Source of the DNA: Chaetoceros tenuissimus
Lineage: Eukaryota > Bacillariophyta > Thalassiosirophyceae > Chaetocerotales > Chaetocerotaceae
Assembly (NCBI GenBank): GCA_021927905.1
Contig: BLLK01000045.1
Location: 2,790,001-2,854,000, forward strand
Direction of reading: 5' to 3'
Length of the DNA stretch: 64,000 nucleotides
In this document: piece by piece, positions 12,030 to 21,231 of the stretch
Layout: each line of letters begins with the position of its first letter
Numbering within the stretch: the stretch's first letter is position 1
Position numbers and translations under genes: made by a program
The notes under the pieces: model-generated
The model's input: the letters and a program-made list of their open reading frames with translations, nothing else
Told to the model about the DNA's origin: nothing
Database searches by the model: none

Positions 12030-12255
12030 GTGGAATGCTTCGAAAGGCTTCGAATAAGCCTTGAATCAGCGAAGTCTCTATTCGATCATCATTTGTTTTC
12101 ATTTTTGCAAAAGAAATCTCTTCAAGTGATTTGCACTGAAGTAAAGTTGTCAATGCATTGTCAACTTCATCAAGTAAATTTTCATTCTCACTATCTTCAA
12201 GGAACATTCCATTTTTCAAAGGGGCAGGCAGCAGGAACCAAACTTCTATCAACAT
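12016..12255 (-). CDS. Hypothetical protein or N-terminal exon, 79 aa
   Basis: Short ATG-initiated ORF of unknown function. It is acidic in the middle (LEDSENENLLDEVDNAL), which predicts a helix. It ends 14 nt inside the start of the 154-aa ORF downstream on the same strand, one frame away. The pair could be one disrupted gene of the candidate element. Nothing in the sequence assigns a role. Confidence 0.3.
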   Translation of the reverse strand: MLIEVWFLLPAPLKNGMFLEDSENENLLDEVDNALTTLLQCKSLEEISFAKMKTNDDRIETSLIQGLFEAFRSIPHEKS

Positions 12256-12545
12256 CGTTCTCCGTCATCTTCTTTCAAAAGGAAACAGTGGAGGAGAAAC
12301 AAAAGAAGAGGAGTGTTCGTTCTGAGACGGAAGAAGAACCACCACGAGTAAAGAGTAAGTGCGCGCTTCAGGCAAATTAGACTGTCTCCATTCATTTACT
12401 GTGTAGAACGCAGCGTAGAAATATCAAAGGTGGTACTATCTTGGCCACAGTGTTTAGAGTACCGGTCCCCGGTACGCTTGGATGAGGGTGAGTTTATTGT
12501 TATGCGGACCCCCCTGGTCAATCACGAGATAACACCCGTCCTGTT

Positions 12546-13368
12546 TCGGTTGAGTCGGTTGAGTCTTTCGGATTCAACGTTGGATATAGCTACAATTTGG
12601 TGGAGTCAAGGTTCACTATTTTACACATCACAGCTTATCAATAGACATCCTTTGAGTCATTGTCATTCAACATTCAACTCCATCTCCATTTCAGAGGTTT
12701 TGTTGCAGAGTTTCCAAATGATCGAACACATGGATTCAATACTTCAATACATTATACGATCCGCTAAGCTTATTTCGTTCGGTGTTCCCACTCAGGCACA
12801 TTAATTCATATACCTCTCATTGCCATACATTTCCTTTGCAAATTTTGGTACTCAGCAATTTTGTGATCCTCCAATCACAGAGAGCTTTATTTCGTTGGCG
12901 TCTGGATCTTTTTCAATTTTCAAGATACTTTCCATTAGGAGGACGTAGTCCATTTGCGCGTCTCCTGTCACAGGCAAAAATTTTCTTTGATTACACTCGG
13001 CCATAGCACAGAACAGACGTCCTTTCTTCCTACAACTTCCGTATAGAGGATGTAAGCCCCAGAAGTCTCTTGGATCAGAAGCAACAATTCGAAACACTCA
13101 TTCTCAATTGTCACTTTTTAAATCTCGACGCAGCGCCGCGAGGAAATCTCTGATTTTTAGAGAAATGGAGTTAGAAGGGACATCTTCGTCTGTACTGGTA
13201 CGTACAAATACTTACTGCATATGTACGTACGAGTAAAAGCACTCTTTCCCTTTTCCTTTCTTTCTTTTTGGTTACACTGGGCACAAGAGGGTCATTTTTC
13301 GACGCTGTTTCACTTCTTGGTATAATTCAATAACATTGTGTATCTTCACAATTTTAAAGTATATCACG
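12546..13368. other. Unassigned DNA upstream of the FKBP gene
   Basis: No supported gene. A minus-strand open stretch at 12852-13097 reads plausibly (it includes DFWGLHPLYGSC) but begins right after a stop with no ATG until mid-way, so it may be a remnant. Two GTACGTAC palindromes at 13198 and 13223 lie in the probable FKBP promoter. Confidence 0.35.
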
Positions 13369-14072
13369 ATGAACAAGCTAAAGCTCTTATCTCTTCTTGC
13401 ACTAGTTGCACCTTCTACTGCAGCTACCGAGCTCAAGGTAACTGTATACGAGGGACCTACAGAATGTTCTGATGAAGACAAGGTACAGTCTGGAGATCAC
13501 CTTGAAATGCATTACACTGGAACTATTGATGAAAGTTCCGAGACTGGAGAGAAAGGGAAGAAGTTCGATTCTTCCAGAGATCGTAGCCAAACATTTGACT
13601 TCCAAATTGGGCAGGGTCGTGTAATCAAAGGATGTAAGTTGGGGCACAATTGATACGCCCTCAGTTTTCCTCAATACTAATGTTTTCATCTTGTGTTTTA
13701 ATTCTAGGGGACCAAGGACTACTCGGGCTCTGCGTAGGAGCTAAAGCAACACTCGTCATTCCACCAGATATGGGATACGGTGCGTCTGGAGCTGGTGCTG
13801 ATATTCCAGGTGGCGCGACTCTTAATTTCGATGTAGAAGTTGTCTCAAAATCCGACGGACCACCTCCACCACCAAACTACTTTGCAATGATTGATTCCAA
13901 CAAAGATGGATTCCTCGACAAGGAAGAAATCGAGGCTTACTTCAAACAGATGGGTGCTGAAGTTCCAGATGCACTTTGGGAACATGAAGACAAAGATAAG
14001 GATGGGAAGATATCTTGGGATGAGTTCTCTGGACCTAAGGGAACCGAGCCACCAATCAAGGAAGAATTATAA
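13369..14072 (+). CDS. ER-lumenal FKBP-type peptidyl-prolyl isomerase with two EF-hands (FKBP14/FKBP22-like)
   Basis: Catalyses cis-trans isomerisation of proline bonds in secretory proteins. Exons 13369-13633 and 13708-14072 (74-bp intron) give 209 aa; splicing restores the conserved VIKGWDQGLLG loop. Start [19 protein letters not shown] is a clear signal peptide; the in-frame TTG upstream is ignored. The FKBP domain covers about residues 22-130 ([44 protein letters not shown]). Two calcium-binding EF-hands follow: [12 protein letters not shown] and [12 protein letters not shown]. The C-terminal KEEL resembles KDEL-type ER-retention tetrapeptides, and the whole layout matches animal FKBP14 (FKBP, two EF-hands, HDEL). 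Calcium probably regulates binding to clients. Confidence 0.93.
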
Positions 14073-14903
14073 ACATTTTTAATACAGTGACTTTGTTCAT
14101 GAATTATCCCAGAAGGTCTACTTGTCTATGAATAATAGCTGCGAATGGAAAATTTACACATCAGATTTAGCCTTTGTAAAGTTAAAAAATAATTATTGAA
14201 ATATCCACAAACATACTCTGACTAGATTGATTCAAGGTATGTGAGATAAAAAGTGATTGGATTTCAATCACCATTTTACAAATTATGAGGTGAAAGAAAC
14301 AATCGAGAATCATCAAGAATGTGAAATTGAATTTTTGTAAATGCGAGCATGTGATGAAGCGATATGAATATGAAAGCACAAAGCACAAAGGAAAAGATAA
14401 CCCAATGACGATGTTGCTTAGTACTAGCTACGAGAGTACAATCTAGCTAGAAAACTCTCTTCTACTTCACGTACGTACTTGAGGTGGTAGAAAAACCTAA
14501 TGCAGCTTGAATTTTAGGCCTTTTTTATTAGAGTTTGACCGAAACTTTTCAAAAGAACACCTTCTTTGCACAACTCAAACTTGCATCACTACCAGTTGTG
14601 TTCTAGCAAGTCGTGGCACCTACAACTATTCAGTCAATTCACAGCACTCATTCCCTTTATCTATCATCGAACTAGGTCAGAGAAAAACCCAAAGTAATAT
14701 AGAATCGTCATCCATAGGTACGTTGCAATGGGCAAGAGATAGAAAATATTAAGCCGAATTCAAATAATTGACACCTTGACCAATATGTGTTTCACTGCAA
14801 TACACATTTTCAATTGATATGTCAACTTCACTCACCATGATTCAAAACTTTTGGTATCCATAGGAATTTATCGTTATCATCTTATATACAAATAAAAGTA
14901 GAA
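14073..14903. other. Intergenic spacer
   Basis: No gene supported. It contains a GTACGTAC palindrome (14471-14478) and CTAGCTAG-like words near 14424-14450. The last 80 bp should hold the promoter of the RING gene. Confidence 0.4.
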
Positions 14904-15757
14904 ATGGGCTGCACATCATCAAGAAACCAAACTATTAATGAAAATGAAAGAAGAAATAACGCGGCACAAAATGGAAATCCCATTCTAGATGATCAACTTT
15001 CATTTGCAGAGTTTGGGGTCAGAGGTAGTAGTAGAAATAACTCAGTTGAGATAAGTCGACGACCTCGATCTCTTGGACATGGTCTCAGGAGGAGACTGTT
15101 AGCACAACATGCTCAAGAGGAAGAAGTTGCAAGACTCCAAGCTGATATATTTGCACTGGAACTCATTTTTCAGGTGAGCACTATATTATATCTTTGAATT
15201 GTGATGTTGTTTATATTACATCTCATAGCTTTATTTAGAACATTCTTGGTCGATCGTTCGCTGAGGAGCTTGCGCGAAATCTTGCAGATGTCACAAATGA
15301 CGATCCAGACCATTGTCCACCTGCAGCAACCGAATCAATTGAAAATCTAACTTGTATTGAAGTGGAAAAGGAAGATTTATATGACGAACGCAATAAAGAA
15401 TGTTGTATCTGTTTTCACGAACAAAACATTGGAGATAGAGTAGTGCGATTACCCTGCGGGCATTTGTATCACAGACCATGTATAGAGGAATGGCTAAAGA
15501 AAAAATGTACCTGTCCTATATGTAGATACGAGTTAAAGACTGACAATGACAGATTTGAAGAAGAGAGGCTTGAAAGAATGCAAGCTCGTAAAACAATTTT
15601 GCGCACACATGACTTACAGAGAATACCTATCCAGGAGTTACAAGAATTAGTCGCTAATTACGATGTGAACGATCGCGAACAACTCATTGATTTACTTCGA
15701 AATTCAGAGCGGGTAGATATTGTAGATGCATCTACTGTCGTCCATGCAAACATTTAG
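14904..15757 (+). CDS. N-myristoylated RING-H2 E3 ubiquitin ligase
   Basis: Probable membrane-anchored E3 ubiquitin ligase. Exons 14904-15173 and 15239-15757 (65-bp intron, phase 0) give 262 aa. The N-terminus MGCTSSRN is a textbook myristoylation site with a palmitoylatable Cys3, so the protein probably sits on the cytosolic face of a membrane. RING-H2 finger near residues 140-180: CCIC, LPCGHLYHRPC, then CTCPIC (ligand order C3H2C3, all eight present). A C-terminal helical segment, IPIQELQELVANYDVNDREQ, resembles helix pairs seen after some RING domains; its role is unknown. The gene ends 41 bp from the convergent esterase gene. Confidence 0.88.
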
Positions 15758-15798
15758 AAAAGAGATTTGAAAATTATATATAAAATTTTATTGTATAC

Positions 15799-17247
15799 CT
15801 ATTGTTTGTCTTGCAGTAGATGGTCAACTATACACTTTCCTAAGTAGTCCATAACTGGTTGTCCCTTAGCGGTGAAACGAGAATAGCTATCGTTTTTTGA
15901 GTTAGCAACCATTACTTGATGACCAACTGGTATACTCAATTTATCACTTTTCGTCATTAACCCCACCAAATCCTTTGATCGCACTGTTCGCTCATCGTGG
16001 TTACTATCGGAAAGTTGTGTTGCATCATTCTCGAGAAAATTCTGCCACTTACTTCTACTATTTTGTCTCACAAATTTGGGCAAAGACAAGGTTGGCAAAG
16101 GAATAAAGTCTCGTACATCAACGAAAATCTTTTCCCATCCCAAGGCATCTAATTTCACACTCATTGCATGTTCCTTGCTCGGTAGCTGATTATTTAGATC
16201 TTCTTCCACAAGAACATCTTTGTTCGGATCTGTGGTTGCTCGTGCAACTACGAAAGAAAGATCACTATGTTCACTGTCGTTAATCTTTACTAAATGTGGA
16301 TATGTACTTTTCGTTGAAAGGAATGCAGCTGTAGCAGTTGGTACCTGAAAATCAGTGGAGAAGGCATTTGCATATGCAATTCTTTTCTTGAATTTGGATA
16401 AAGGTCCGAGGAAGTTCAAGTAATCAGTCCCCATCTTGAAAATCAAATCATCAGTACAATCTTCACTAGCTTTGTCAACGCGGAAAAGGTCTTTGCCTGT
16501 GGATAAAAGGGTATGACCAATGACATATTCCAAAGTTTTGGGCAAGGGAAGAAACGTATGACTTGCGACGCCAAGATGAGGTGTAGCAGTGGTAGCAAAT
16601 ACTTGTGGATGTATCGTGATTCCATCTTCCAAAGGTTGGTCAAGTTTAATTTCAGATAGGGCATATCGAGCATATAGCCCACCAAGTGAGTTACCTACAA
16701 AAGAAATAGTAAAGTGTGTATTTTCTTTATCGTCAGAATAATTCTTCTTCACATCATTGACGATAAAGTCCTGAACTTCTTTAGCTAATCGCGATCCACC
16801 ATTCTGTATTCCATCAGTTGTACGTGAATCATTTGAAGTTGCACTATGTGTTATGATTCTTTGAATAGGATGTTCGTTGTCTTTGTCAATATGAGATTCT
16901 TTTGTTAATACTTGCTTATTCTTTGCATAGTTGTTGATACTTTTCTCCAGAGATCCCATTTCCTGTGAGTTTCCTAGCCAACCATGTACAAGGAATATGT
17001 AATGGCAGCAAGATTTTTTAACTGGAATCTTTGTGATATCGTTGCTCATCTCTAGATTTTGTGTCGAAAACTGTAACTGAGTGGATTGAAAATTTCTTTG
17101 CTGATGTGTATCAACGCTATTGTTGACAAGAAGAGCAGTAGTCCTTACTCCCCGATGCGGAACAAAGGCTCCTCTTGTTCTAGATATGAATTGAGTGAGC
17201 ACTAGAGTAATGGTACCAGTGATGATGCTTTTCGATAAAAGCTGCAT
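15799..17247 (-). CDS. DUF676-type serine esterase/lipase, possibly plastid-targeted
   Basis: Alpha/beta hydrolase expected to cleave acyl esters. The ORF is open from an ATG at 17331 (510 aa), but that ATG lies inside a 16-bp inverted repeat, and the start at 17247 (482 aa) gives a cleaner leader: MQLLSKSIITGTITLVLTQF, then a GAFVP step like the diatom ASAFAP plastid signal. The HGWLGN oxyanion strand lies near residue 116 and the nucleophile elbow GNSLGG near 213-218 (numbered from 17331), followed by YARYAL and ATPHLGVASH as in DUF676 proteins. Candidate acid and His residues lie downstream but I cannot fix them. The substrate is unknown; galactolipid or membrane-lipid turnover is a guess. 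Confidence 0.82.
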   Translation of the reverse strand: MQLLSKSIITGTITLVLTQFISRTRGAFVPHRGVRTTALLVNNSVDTHQQRNFQSTQLQFSTQNLEMSNDITKIPVKKSCCHYIFLVHGWLGNSQEMGSLEKSINNYAKNKQVLTKESHIDKDNEHPIQRIITHSATSNDSRTTDGIQNGGSRLAKEVQDFIVNDVKKNYSDDKENTHFTISFVGNSLGGLYARYALSEIKLDQPLEDGITIHPQVFATTATPHLGVASHTFLPLPKTLEYVIGHTLLSTGKDLFRVDKASEDCTDDLIFKMGTDYLNFLGPLSKFKKRIAYANAFSTDFQVPTATAAFLSTKSTYPHLVKINDSEHSDLSFVVARATTDPNKDVLVEEDLNNQLPSKEHAMSVKLDALGWEKIFVDVRDFIPLPTLSLPKFVRQNSRSKWQNFLENDATQLSDSNHDERTVRSKDLVGLMTKSDKLSIPVGHQVMVANSKNDSYSRFTAKGQPVMDYLGKCIVDHLLQDKQ

Positions 17248-17315
17248 TAAAGAGAGTAAGATATTTAGTTGTGAATACCAACATAGGAATATGAAATAAA
17301 GAATGAGTTTCAAAC

Positions 17316-18275
17316 GGGTTTTTAGGCTCATCGCTGAGCCATCCCCTCAAATAGGTGCCGAGCCCCCCAGTTTTGGTCAAAGTCGTCTTCAAGATAATTT
17401 TGGAACATACATTGTTCGTACTTGCTCGTATACTTTAATCTTCAATGACGGAGCCTAAATTTTCGCTGCAATTTTGAACATGTAAATAGAATTGGAGTCT
17501 CAATTTGCCCATCGTTCCCTCTAAGAATAATTATGTAGATAATATTACATATATGATAATTCTTGCAAGCCACTTGAAAACAAAGATATAAATCTTTTTG
17601 ATTTTATAGAATAAGTAAAGGTGAAAAAAGTGAAACACCTTCTTCTTTGAACCATCTTTGACCTCAGTGTTATTTTGAAGTTTTTCTGATTTGTAATAAA
17701 AAAGTTAACACTTTTTGACAACTTTTAAATCCGTATTTCATTTGATCCTTTTCCTATAATACGACGCATGAACATGTGCAAGTTCAGAATTCGTCAACAA
17801 ATAAATATATGGCTGTAAAATGGATTCGTCCTCTTCGCAATCGTAATCGCCACCTCTAGACCATCCTTCTAACATCTCTTCAGCAAAATATTCATGTATT
17901 TCACAGAAAAGTTTCGCTTTTTCCAAGTATCCTCTTGTTTCAAAAGCTGCGCGACTTTATCAATAGAGAAAAGGATGTGAGCGCCCTATTCCAAGTTGAT
18001 GCATATTTCGTAGAATGATATAATGAGATCCACACGAATTTCATTGATCTCAAAGTTCAATCACTGTCTATTGCTGCCCTCGCTCATCTTTTCTCTAGTC
18101 CTTGTTCCACTGTTGCTGATTGTTGTCTATAGCTACTTGAAGCTTCCATTAGTGTCCATTGTTGATAGTAGTATAGATTTTGTGCATATTTTCTGTAGGA
18201 GATTCAAAAGTAATACACGTTGGTATGCATCTGATGTATCAGTATGTTTAGGCTTATGGATGAGCCTAAAAACCC
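17316..18275. mobile_element. Possible inverted-repeat element (16-bp perfect ends)
   Basis: GGGTTTTTAGGCTCAT at 17316-17331 is the exact reverse complement of 18260-18275. A third, 14-nt copy (ATGAGCCTAAAAAC) lies at 18376-18389, and near-palindromic partners sit next to two of them (17322-17340, 18246-18275). The 930 bp between the ends have no recognised coding capacity; the largest plus ORF (18023-18313) is a hydrophobic peptide of doubtful reality. A short minus-strand stretch near 17738-17949 reads FETRGYLEKAKLF-like and might be a TPR remnant. No clear target-site duplication was seen. A MITE-like element is possible but unproven. Confidence 0.35.
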
Positions 18276-18689
18276 TGTCTCTCAAAAGTTTGTTACAGAG
18301 TGTATGGGAATAATCTTTGAAGCGATTTTGGGAAATACGGCTCATAAAAGCCATACTCATAACCTATGTCAAAAAATGAGCCTAAAAACTGGTCGAATGA
18401 GGATTTTTGTTTGTACTAATTTAGACATATACAAGATGATTCAAAATTTTTAAACAATCAGTAGACATCTTGTTTGACATGATTACATGTTTAGTATTCA
18501 TGGATACACATTGTACGTACGTAGAATATGATAGATGAAGATTCTATTTTATTGAAGATGATGAAGCATGTCTCGCATGGCGCATGGACCACTCTCACTA
18601 CCCACTGAAGTATTTTCATTCCAAGTAGCACAAATATTACACTTGAACTTTGCAGTAGTATCCTTTCCAATACCCTTTTAGATATAAGA
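18276..18689. other. Intergenic spacer
   Basis: It holds the third copy of the GAGCCTAAAAAC word (18376-18389) and a GTACGTAC palindrome (18513-18520). No gene. Confidence 0.4.
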
Positions 18690-19334
18690 ATGTTTCACTA
18701 CTTTATTCCACTGTTGCTTGCATTGGGTTGCTTATCACAAGAAATAAAGAATGAAGACAATCTGCCCTCAAACCAGGATGACACCTTACATATCCAAGCA
18801 CCACAGAAGCCAAACTTTTTATTCGTACAGGATGAGAATGCAACCTATCTCGACATATTTGGAGAGATATCCAAAGATATCCTTACAAACCAAATCATTC
18901 CAAAGACATCCAAAGAGTGCGATTGGGACTGGATGCATCTCCGCTGTGAACCCTTTTGCATTTGTTCTTATCAGCCTATTTTTGGTGACTATCATCTGGG
19001 ACGATCCTGCAGATTACGGAGTCTCGACGTGAAGGATGCTTCTACTGGACAAGAAGAAGATGAAGAGGATCATTCGTCAGTTGATTTTTTCAATTCTTGC
19101 TCTGAACCACCCTCCACGTTGACTTATAAAATCATGGACAATATTCGAAGAGGTTTGATCTTTTCTTGGAAAAAAATGGCTCTTTCTGATAGAGTAACTA
19201 ATGTAAAGTCGCAAATGTGTGACTCTCTTGTAAAAGATGAAAATGAAGTCAATGACGGCGATGAACCTATGAATCCTATATTTGAAAAGCCTGTGAGAGC
19301 TTTGCGTAGGTCGTTACATTGCAAGGAAGAATAA
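18690..19334 (+). CDS. Secreted cysteine-containing protein of unknown function
   Basis: I do not recognise the family. One exon, 214 aa. Start MFHYFIPLLLALGCLSQ is a good signal peptide, so the protein is probably secreted or lumenal. A compact central block near residues 76-107 has six cysteines and many aromatics (ECDWDWMHLRCEPFC, ICSYQPIFGDYHLGRSC), which suggests a small disulphide-bonded domain. An acidic loop follows (GQEEDEEDHSS), and the C-terminal half is charged, with two further cysteines. No transmembrane segment after the signal peptide and no ER-retention motif. Confidence 0.65.
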   Translation: MFHYFIPLLLALGCLSQEIKNEDNLPSNQDDTLHIQAPQKPNFLFVQDENATYLDIFGEISKDILTNQIIPKTSKECDWDWMHLRCEPFCICSYQPIFGDYHLGRSCRLRSLDVKDASTGQEEDEEDHSSVDFFNSCSEPPSTLTYKIMDNIRRGLIFSWKKMALSDRVTNVKSQMCDSLVKDENEVNDGDEPMNPIFEKPVRALRRSLHCKEE

Positions 19335-19466
19335 TTTTACAAAAGTGAAATTGAATTTGAATTTTAGCAAGTATCGGCAACACTTTGAAAAGCTCATAAA
19401 TCGAAATGTAGTATAGAGGAGTAGATGAACTAAAGTGGAATCAAAAACAAACAAAATCGAAAGAGT

Positions 19467-20285
19467 ATGGAGGAGTATGACGAACTAACAAGCGGACCAA
19501 AAGAGGGCAGTCTTGATCTTAGCCACGGTCAATACAAGGAATTTCCAATCGAGCTTGTTCAACTATATCGAAATGAACTTGTGAAGCTATCAATGGCTTT
19601 CAATAATTTACAAAAAATTTCTCCAATTGTGGGTCAACTGCATTTACTACAAGTATTGAACTTATCCAACAACGAACTACACACAATCGATCAAGCAATT
19701 TCACAATGCATACGGTTGAAAAAATTGAATTTATCACACAACAAGCTTACTAATTTTCCCATTGAATTGGGAATACATTGCAATATGCTGGAGGAGCTAA
19801 TACTGCATGATAACCAATTGTCTGTCGTTAGTGAACTCCAAACTCCAGCATTATACACTTTAGATCTACGAAATAACTCTTTGAGAGAAATTCCAGCATC
19901 ACTTTCGTGCATCCCTACTCTCACGAAAATCCCTTGCGATGGAAACCCTGATCTGAAAATGATTCCAAGAGACATGAGAGATGACACAGAATTGGTCTTG
20001 TGGATGTTGAATTTACATCATTTACAAAATGAAAAAGAAGTTGAATTTTTGAAAGAGTACAACAAAGTCGAAGATTCTGCAAAAGCATCAGAACTAGAGA
20101 AACTGGAACTACTACAGAAACTCAAAAGAATTCAGGAAGAAGTTACTGTTCTAAAGGATGATATACCTTGGAATTATCTCGCGCTAAAGCATAGAATAGA
20201 GAAAAGTAGAACAAAAGTTTCTCATTTCGTTTCAAAGAGTATAGCAACCACAAGAGATTGGTGGCACAGATTGCAGGGTAATTAA
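19467..20285 (+). CDS. Leucine-rich-repeat protein with C-terminal coiled coil
   Basis: Intracellular scaffold-type protein; partner unknown. One exon, 272 aa. About six LRRs between residues 15 and 170 follow the pattern LxxLxLxxNxLxxI/F (LQVLNLSNNELHTI, LKKLNLSHNKLTNFP, LYTLDLRNNSLREIP), closest to the small LRR proteins of the LRRC57/SHOC2 kind. A charged coiled coil (about 195-235) and a basic C-terminus with WW (TTRDWWHRL) follow. There is no signal peptide. A shortened, frameshifted copy lies 3.7 kb downstream at 23131-23540, showing this locus duplicated recently. Confidence 0.85.
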   Translation: MEEYDELTSGPKEGSLDLSHGQYKEFPIELVQLYRNELVKLSMAFNNLQKISPIVGQLHLLQVLNLSNNELHTIDQAISQCIRLKKLNLSHNKLTNFPIELGIHCNMLEELILHDNQLSVVSELQTPALYTLDLRNNSLREIPASLSCIPTLTKIPCDGNPDLKMIPRDMRDDTELVLWMLNLHHLQNEKEVEFLKEYNKVEDSAKASELEKLELLQKLKRIQEEVTVLKDDIPWNYLALKHRIEKSRTKVSHFVSKSIATTRDWWHRLQGN

Positions 20286-20392
20286 TAATGGTGATAGGCC
20301 TAATTCTCGTTATCTAGATATAGTATTGAACAAGAGGCTCTACCTTGGGAGCCTTACCCACTACGATAAAACTAATTTTTTATTGAAGGTGC

Positions 20393-20695
20393 ATGCCACC
20401 AAGGTCAATACTTCAACCCCTACCAACAAGCGCACTTACAGCCCAACACATACAGAATCTGCATGCAATACAACATCACCTTCTTAGTGAAAGTCCGGGT
20501 ACAAGCTTGAGAAATATATTTGAAACTAATGCAAGTCATGCACCGAACCCGTTCGATAATTCCAATCTCTCTCAACGAAGCTTACTAGATGGGTCTTTCA
20601 ATGATAGTATCGAAATCTCAAATCTCGCACCAATTAATGAAAAGGAAATGAAAGCCATTCACGTGCAAGATATGAGCAAAATTTTTGATGTGTAA
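20393..20695 (+). CDS. Hypothetical protein, 100 aa
   Basis: Unrecognised small ORF, ATG to stop, 107 bp after the LRR gene. It has a helical N-terminal half (TAQHIQNLHAIQHHLLSE) and a Ser/Asn-rich rest. I tested whether it could be a second exon of the LRR gene: the only good donor/acceptor pair (20278, 20388) does not bring the two frames together. It is either a separate small gene or chance. Confidence 0.35.
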   Translation: MPPRSILQPLPTSALTAQHIQNLHAIQHHLLSESPGTSLRNIFETNASHAPNPFDNSNLSQRSLLDGSFNDSIEISNLAPINEKEMKAIHVQDMSKIFDV

Positions 20696-21231
20696 TCATA
20701 ATGCGTTGAGATGTTGATTGTATTGGCGAAGGGATGAATAGTTCTGTATGTGCACGAGTCGTTATTTGTTGTTGGGGAAAAGTAATTCTTGTCTTTTGGA
20801 ATGAAAAGGATGTTCCACACACTCTCATTTGAATAAATCTACTTAAATAAGCTTAGGTTATGATGTTCGTTGTCAGCACACTGCCTACTTCAAACTATCT
20901 CACGTATAGAAATAAACAGTAAAGAAGGAGTCGAGACTGTTGTTGAGATACTAGGCAAGACAAACCAAACCAGTCGCTATAGATTTAAGATGCATTGGTA
21001 CTTTCACTTGAAGGGAATAAATATGCAGAGTTTGTAAAGGGAAGATGCACTCAATATAAAATCTGTGAAGATATTTTTTTCAGACAAATAAGAAGTAGAT
21101 AAAATACCGTTTATCTTTTAAGGTACATTTTTCAACAACAACTGATATAGTACAAATTTTTCGTCTCTGTTCTTGGCCTCGCTCATTAGTAACATCCCCA
21201 TATGCTACATATTGCTTCTTCTCTCAATTGC
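20696..21231. other. Intergenic spacer
   Basis: AT-rich. No gene, RNA or repeat seen. Confidence 0.4.

Larger units (their letters stand above)
11400..12545. mobile_element. Candidate element with imperfect inverted ends (family unknown)
   Basis: The 17-mer AGGACGGGTGTTATCTC at 11407-11423 recurs as its exact reverse complement at 12526-12542. Weaker similarity continues inward for about 60 bp (a GG-rich block, then a block ending CCAAGC in both). The interval of about 1.1 kb contains two overlapping minus-strand ORFs. The left end lies inside a 70-codon minus ORF (11286-11498) whose peptide shares EITPVL with the plus-strand translation of the right end. No transposase motif was recognised and no target-site duplication was found. 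A decayed DNA transposon or a fold-back duplication would both fit. Confidence 0.35.

Noticed and set aside
18023-18313. 96-codon hydrophobic ORF on the plus strand
   Set aside because: It is ATG-initiated, but it overlaps the inverted-repeat end, has low-complexity Leu/Ser content and no homology or splice context.
20278-20388. Intron joining the LRR gene to the 100-aa ORF
   Set aside because: Donor and acceptor consensus exist, but the joined frame ends within about 38 codons and does not enter the 100-aa frame. The broken LRR copy has also lost the donor GT.
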